30,838 nucleotides of DNA from Chara braunii (Eukaryota; Streptophyta; Charophyceae; Charales; Characeae). The notes beneath the pieces are model-generated. The model did not search any database. It was given only the letters and a program-made list of their open reading frames with translations, and was not told where the DNA came from. Every line of letters begins with the position of its first letter. Position 1 is the first letter of the stretch. The translations under genes were made by a program, and so were the position numbers. This document shows positions 10,917-18,300 of the stretch, in pieces. Where the stretch lies: positions 1,492,654-1,523,491 of the forward strand of contig BFEA01000140.1 in the NCBI GenBank assembly GCA_003427395.1, in the 5' to 3' direction.

Positions 10917-12340
10917 AGTGGCTGCCATGTGCGTAGCCATAGAGGTGCACTGAAAAGATACACCCTACCAGTACGGGCATATGGGAAGTTTTTGTGCTGG
11001 TACTTAACAGCTATCCGGTAGGGGCATACTGCAAATCTGGAACGGGTACCAGTAGGGGCATAACAAAAATATTTCAGGCCCAACCGGCACTGGGGTTTTA
11101 TGGGAAATTTGACGCTTGGTCAGAGGGGTGTGACAGGGTAAATAGGCTGTGGGAGGGGCAAGGCGCAACATGATGGAAATTGCAGGAGCGCCGCACAAAT
11201 TTTCCCTTTGAATTTTGGTGAAGAATTTCGATGTGACCCTGCAAAAGTTGTTCAGTTTATTTTTCTGCATAACGTGATTTTTTGGGAAATTTTTCGAAAT
11301 GCCCCTCCGACTCCCATTTGTTTGCGGTATGTCCCTCTGACGGCCGACTTACGTTGTCACGCCAGTCTGACAACGATTGAAGTGTCCGAAAGGCCACTGG
11401 CATTGTTTGGGGCCTGAAATATGTTCAATATGCCCCTACTGGTACCGGTTCCAAATTTCCAGTATGCCCCGGTAGTTCCCCCCCCAGGTCCAGGGGATAG
11501 GCCTCGAGTGCCACCAATGGCCAGAGGGGCATGCTGGAAAGTTGCACCCCTCACTTACAGGGACCTGCAGGAAACTTCAGAGTCCCCAGGGACACGAAAG
11601 GGTAAGTTGGCCGTCGGAGGGGCATACTGCAAATACATGGAAGTAGGAGGGGCGTTTTGAAAAATTTTCCAATTTCTTTTCAGTGTTTTTTTTTTTTGGT
11701 TTTTGCGGGGACCTTCTTTGGTCCTTGCATGGCCTGGCCACTCGGGCAAACAAGCTGATCCGGGCGGCCCGGCTGGTAGCCTAGTTCTGGCACCCCTCCC
11801 CACCACGTGGGCTGTGTGGATTTTGGCCTGGTACTTGTAGACAAGAAAAATGAACTGTGCAGTGGCCGTTGGAGTTGTGGTTTAAACCACAAGTACACGG
11901 CCCCAGCCATGCAGTCCGAAACCTGTCGCCACAAGAAAACGAGGCTGAAACGTCAAACGCAGTTCATAAATTGGATCGGCGGTCGCGTTTTCGTTTCGCG
12001 CCTCCAGAATTTGAGGTGTCAGGCCTGCGGCCCAGGTGCCCATGTACTGGTGCTTTAAGAGGCTTTGCTCTTGTGGCTGATGGTGCCGGTTCGATTCCCT
12101 CCGTGCACGGATGGAGCTAAGTCATAACTACTTGTATGATGCAGGGAGATACCTCGACTGCATGGAATTTTCAAATGGAACTCGGCAGTGTTCGTTTTTT
12201 TGTTTGTGTAGTATTCACTATCTACCAGCCTTGCCAACCGGGTCGCCTCGATTACCTTGGTTGGTTGCCCGGGCGGCCCCGGTGGACAAGGGCCACATAA
12301 GATCGCTGTGCATAAAATAAAATTACAAACACCCCCCCCC

Positions 12341-12380
<40 letters not shown>

Positions 12381-15300
12381 ATGTTGTGAAGAAAAGCAAA
12401 CTGAACAACGTTAACCTCATTATGATTATTTTTAATTCTTTTTTGGGGCAGCCGTGCAAGTAGTCCTGGGCCAGACTGGTAATCTCAAGCTATCTACTAT
12501 CTATCAAGGCTACCAGCCGGGCCAGTGGGGTCACCTTGCTTTCTCTTGCGGCCAGGCCGTGAGAGGACCAGGCAAGGTCCCAGCAATTTAAAAAATAATT
12601 TTCTTTTCTTTATTCTTTTATTTCTTTATTCTTGTATTTTTTGTTGGCCCGGCCGGGCAAGTGGTCCTGGACCACTCTGGTAGCTTAGCTATCTATACAA
12701 TATCAATAACAATGTTGGCTGGTGTGCTGGGGCTTCTGCTTTCTGCAGATATCAGACATTCCGTGGCGATTTGGGAGCTATGAGGAATACACTTCGGCGT
12801 TCCTCGTGCCATTATTGGAGGAGGTGAGGGCGCAGATCCAGCAAGGTCTGTTGCAGCTCAAAGAACTTCCGCGAAAAGTTATCACAGTTCTCGATGCGCG
12901 GTGTGAAGAGCGCTTCTGCAAACTGTCATTTAGCGATGTTGGGCGGTCAGCAATGCTTCAAAAGGACGCAAGGACTGGTGAAATGAGTGAGTCGACTTGG
13001 CTGAGGCCGATGGATTTTGCTCTGTTGGCCAGCGAGGAAATTGCACGGATCGGGGACGTGGGGCGTTCGAAGAACGTTTTTCACAAGTTTCTTGTGATTT
13101 CTTATGCCCCGGAGTCCCGCGGAGGATTCATTCGCACGGGACAGGCTATTTGCAAGCTCCGACCATCCGACTTTATCTACAAACGCCTTGTCGGCTGTGG
13201 CAATTCATCGTCGTCGGCAAAGTCGAACACAGCATGGTGGCTCTTCAACGTAACGACTCTGATCACTGCGTCAAGAGTCTATGCTGCCCTCTCTCAAACG
13301 AGGGAAGAGGGGGAGCCTGCGGCAAATTTGATGGAAGAGATTTTATGCCGACCTCCGATGGAAAAATGCTCGAAAGGAGAGCACAAGTTGAGAGAGCCTT
13401 GTTCCTCTCCGGCTGAAGGATCGCCTGACAGTGAAGAGAGCGTCATTCTTACGAAAAGTGCACACGATGATGGGGCGCTGAGTCGGGAGTCGACTGAATC
13501 TTCTTCGTCTCTAACTGAAGGATCACCTGACACATCACCTGATACCCAAGAGAGCATCGTGCTTACGGAAAGCCCACACGATGACGATGTGCGAAATGAT
13601 GCACAGAAGCAGGGTTCAAGGAAACTGCCTGCCTCGCTGCACGAAGGAGCATCTCGAATCGCAGAGCCCATCACACTTGTGGAGTGTGTGGGTGATCGGG
13701 AGGTGCTGAACGAGTCAGAGGAGCAAGATGCAACGAAGCCGCCTGCTGCCTCTCTAGCTGAAGGATTGTCAAAGAAGCCGCCTGCTTCTCTAGCTGAAGA
13801 AGGGTCCTCTGGAGTTGAGGGGACCATCGCTCCTATGAAATGTGTCGAGTGTGAAGAGCTGCTTAATGTCTCACCGAAGCAGGAGTTGATGCAACTGTCT
13901 GCCTCTTCGACTGTAGCAGAATCGCGGTGTGTGGAAGAGCACGCGACACTTGTCAAGTGTGGACCCGATGACGCACGGATGCAAGGGTCCATGGAACCGC
14001 CTGCCACTGTAACTGGAGCACCGACAGAGATAAAAGAGATGCTGAATGACACAGAGAAGCAGGAGGCCATGAAACTGCCTGCCTTGTCGACTGCAGCAGA
14101 ATCGCCGGGCATGGCAGAGCAGCTAAAGCTCCTTAAGTGTGAGCCTGATGATGAGTTGCTGAACAACACACAGAAGGGAGAGTCCATGAAACTGCCTCCC
14201 ACGGTAAGTGAATTGCCGGGCATGGAAGAGCACATAACACTTGTCGAGTCTGGACCCGATGAAGAGTTGGTGGGCATGGAAGAGCACATAACACTTGTTA
14301 AGTCTGGACGTGATGAAGAGTTGGTGGGCATGGAAGAGCACATAACACTTATTAAGTCTGGACGTGATGAAGAGTTGGTGGATGCTGACATACAGAAGCA
14401 AGAGCGCAGGGAACTGCCTGCCTCTTCGACTGCAGCAGAATCGCCGGGCATGGAAGAGCAGGTAACGCTCGTTAAGTGTGAACGTGATGAAGAGTTGCTG
14501 AACAACACAGAGAAGGGAGCGTCCATGGAACAGCCTCCCACGGCAACTGAAGTGTCGACAGAGATCAAAGAGACCGTTGCTCAGACGAATTGTGTATTTG
14601 ATGATGAGGTGCTGAACAACTCACAGAAGCGGCACATGGAGCCAGAAACTGTATTGCCTGAAGGATCTGATGACATTGCAGAGAGTGTCGCACTTGCCAA
14701 ACATGTACATCATGGACAGGCAGTGAACGAAGCGTCTCTCACTGAAGGATCATCTGTGGTCGAAGATGGCAGCACTCTGATCGAACGCGTATGTGTTGAG
14801 GAGGTGGTGGTCCCGGATGTCTCAGAGAAGCAGGAGTCCCCCGCCACAGAATTTCCTGTTGTGTTATCGGAAGGAGTGACTGGGAATGAAGAGACTGTTA
14901 CGCTTGTGGAATGCGAATGTGAGGAAATGGTGGCGGATGATGGCTCACAGGCACAGGAGTTGACGAAACGACCTGTCTGTCTAACTGTGGAGGAGAACAT
15001 CAGTCTTGCGGAGGAGAGCGTCAGTCTTGTGAAGCGTGTATGTGATGAGGATGTCTCAGAGAAGCAGGAGTCCCTCTCCACAGAGCTACCTGCTGTGTTG
15101 TCTGAAGGCGTGACTGACAATGAAGAGACTGTTACGCTTGTGGAATGCGTATGTGACGAAATGGTGACGGATGACGACTCACCTGCACAGGAGTTGACGA
15201 AATCACCCGTCTCTCTAACTGCGGAGGAGAGCATCAGTCTCGTGAAACGTGTATGTGATGAGGAGGTGTTGAATGACTCACAGAAGCAGGCAATTGTGAA

Positions 15301-18300
15301 AGTCGTTGCGGATCATTTGGGATGTCTGGGAGATTCTGAGGAGCGCCAAGCGATCAGTCTTATTCAAGGTCCACCAGGAACAGGAAAAACGAAAACGATC
15401 GTCACACTGGTCTACGCACTGAGTTTGCTTGGGAACCAAACATTGACTTGCGCGCCAACCAATGCAGCCATTAGCGAGTTAGCGACAAGACTGCTAGATT
15501 TAGTTGTGAAGTCAAAGTCGAAAAAGGAAAAGAACTATGGCAGTGACAGCCTCTTTTTGCCCAACGAGGGCGACGAGGGAGAGAAGGACAACGACTCTGG
15601 CCCTGTGCGTTCCGAGTCTTCAGCTGTCGACTGCACTCGACCTCCGCTGCGCCTTGCAGACTTAGTGCTTTTCGGGAATATGGACAGGCTTGACCTGGAA
15701 GGGTCACTGAGGAAGCTCTTTTTGCCGTTCCGCAAAGACCGAATCAAGATTGCGATCGAGGGTCTGAGTAGTGGGGCCATCTTTTCTTTGTGTCAGAAGT
15801 TGATCTCCCTCCTTGAATGGCTCTTAGATCTGGACGGCAGGAAATGGGTCAGCGAGGAGAAACGAAGAGCGCGGAAAGTGTCTACGAAGCGTGGGAGTTA
15901 TCGCACAAATGCTAACCGCGGTGAACCTGAGGGGGGTTTCTGGTCAGATTCCGACTCGGACGCCGATAATGATCCCGGCATTCAGCTCAGCGAAACGCTG
16001 AAGAATGTGGGCTGGACGCTGGATATGCTCATCATGGAAATGCGGACGGTGATAGAGGAACTGCCAGACACGATCGTGGACGCAGAGAGAAGAGCCGCAT
16101 TGGAATCCATGCAAGGAAAATTCTGGGACGTCAACAGTTATATTCGGGGGTTGTATTGCAACCACATGAAGGATGTTGCAAGGGCGTTCTGCATGCCTCA
16201 CCAGCTGGGACGGTGTTATCTTCCGTGTGCGTTTGGCTGCACTGGGGAGTGGAAACCGCCTACGGAAGCGGCTCGTGAGATCAAAGCGCGTGAGGAAAGG
16301 GGTGTTGTTGCTTCTAATCCAGATGTTATTGTACTGAGCTCCGACTCCGAGGACTCGGAGTCGGAGCCAGAATTGGACTCTGCAGATCTTGCGTTGAAGG
16401 CAGATCTCTGTGCATCCTTTGAAGCTGTACTTTGGGAGGTAAGGACCCTTGTCGACATCCAGGAGGAGATAGCGCGAGCCTTGGAAGACAGTAAAGAGGA
16501 CCTGGACACGATGATACTCAAGGCAGCAAAGGTTGTCCTTTGCACTGTGAGTTCGAGTGGGCGACTGAACCTTGCCTTTTCGCTACCTTTCGAAACTGTG
16601 TTGATTGACGAAGCAGCGCAGGTCGTGGAGGCAGAAATGTCGCTCGCTTTGCTCAAGCCTCACACAACGCGACTGATTCTGGTGGGGGACACACAGCAGC
16701 TCACAGCAACGGTCATATCGCGTCAAGCAGCGAGGTGTGGTTACGCCCGCAGTCTCTTCGAGAGGTTAGAGGAGAATGGCCATCCGAAGCTTCTATTGGA
16801 TCACCAGTACCGAATGCACCCGGAAATAAGTGTCTTCCCGAGGACTCGTTTCTATCAAGGGAGGGTTGTGGACGGTCAAAATGTGTGTGACCCCTTGTCG
16901 TACTCCAAAGGTTTCCAAAAAGCTCTCTACGGTGCCTATGCCTTCATTAATGTCAATGGGGAGGAGAGATCTGGTCTAGGTGGGAGCAAGCTCAACACCA
17001 AGGAGGCTAGCGTCGTTTGCCGCATCATCAAGAAACTGGAAGCTTGCTGGAAACAGGACGAAACTCGCAATGAAGCAATACTCGAAATCGGAGTAATCAC
17101 TCCGTATCGGCAGCAGGTACGACTTCAGAATCTCATCACAATGTCAACCCCTCTTACTCCCCTTGCATTGCGAACATTAGAAAGGATGTCTCTCGTACGA
17201 CCATGAATAAATACGGGGCAAAAAAAAAAAAAAAAGCAGAAAAATGGGTGAGACTCCTTGAGAGCATTTTGCCAATGCCTCTCATGCTCGATATCCAATA
17301 TGATCGCCTTTCCCCGAATAGAACACACGTTCTTTTTGTTTTTTTTAAGAACGTACTGAATGAATGGCTGGATGCTGCCTCCTGATTTATACTTCTGTTC
17401 GTGGCTGGTCTGCCCCTTTTCCACCGGCCCCTTGGTGCACACAGTCCCACATGGTACTTGCTGACTGGACTAGGGGAGACTGGGACTGGGTACCGCTGAC
17501 TCAGTGCAGTCGCACTGCTGACTCGGTGCAGTGGGTTTACCACTTGCCCACTTGCCTCTGGTCTGCTGTGGGCAGTCTTCGAAAGGCCACTTCCGGAGCT
17601 TCCTGAAGGCTGTGGACTTGGCCTTTCGAAACTGTAGCAGCTACGACCTTGACCTTTCAGGAATGTAGCAGCTACGGCCTTGACCCTTCAGGACTCCTAC
17701 AGCTACGACCTCTACTACAAACTTTGACCCCTACGCGACAGCTCTACGGTTCACGACCCGACGGACACAGAGGTCTACGACAGACTACTACTGGTTCCGA
17801 AAACACAGGTTACGGGTTCAAACACACACAGGGGTACTGTACACAGGTAGTGAGGTCTAGGGATCGAGCCCTGCGATCTACATCCACTACTGCAAAAAGG
17901 GTGTTGATCGTTTCGATTTAGCCATTCTGATCTTTGTTCTTTCTTTTTTTCACACATTTACAAAGCGGTTAACCCCCCTTCGCTCCCTCCCTCCCTCCCT
18001 CCCTCCCTCCCTCCCTCTCTCTCTGTCTCTTTCTCTCTCTCTCTGTGTGTCTCTCACTCTCTGTCTCAGTCTCTCTCTGTCTCTCTCTCTCTCTCTGTCT
18101 CTCTCTGTCTCTCTCTGTCTCTCTTTGTCTCTCTCTTTTGGAGGAGGAGGGGGAGGTGCTGTTGAGCACATGATACCGTCTCAGCTAACCTACCTTGCCT
18201 ACTGCTGAAGTGAGATTAACCAATCGAGACGAGGCTGTCACTCTCCTACAGCCTGTGCCGCTGCTGGAACCTGTGAAGGAAATCGAGGGGAACTCTAAAG

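Larger units (their letters stand above)
10455..12684. mobile_element. 2.2-kb unit bounded by 41-bp inverted repeats
   Basis: The left arm at 10455-10495 starts GCTACCAGAGTGG and ends GCCCGGCCGGGCCAA. The right arm at 12644-12684 is its reverse complement with about two mismatches. Related single termini occur at 22283-22325 and, more diverged, at about 11706-11780, 12236-12300, 12446-12520 and 28645-28690. No transposase is seen inside. The interior is the palindromic modules and microsatellite listed separately. It may be one mobile element or two independent insertions of a shorter element in opposite orientation. Confidence 0.55.
5189..12748 (+). other. Intron 1 of the SEN1-like gene (7.56 kb)
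   Basis: The donor is GTATGT at 5189-5194 and the acceptor TTTCTGCAG ends at 12748. The flanking codons are in phase 0. The intron contains only microsatellites, mobile-element debris and U6-derived sequence, described separately. I see no independent gene in it. Stretches with no assigned feature (about 5860-6050, 6265-6990, 7450-7870, 7970-8735, 10145-10300 and 11680-12030) hold non-coding sequence with homopolymer runs. Confidence 0.8.

Noticed and set aside
10533-10940. Open frames in the GT/GA microsatellite on both strands
   Set aside because: Dinucleotide repeats give open frames of alternating residues. The region also contains an N.
17117-17206. Extension of the exon 2 frame to 17206
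   Set aside because: CAG|GTACGA is a good donor, and motifs V and VI continue in phase only from 19785. The extension has no helicase similarity.
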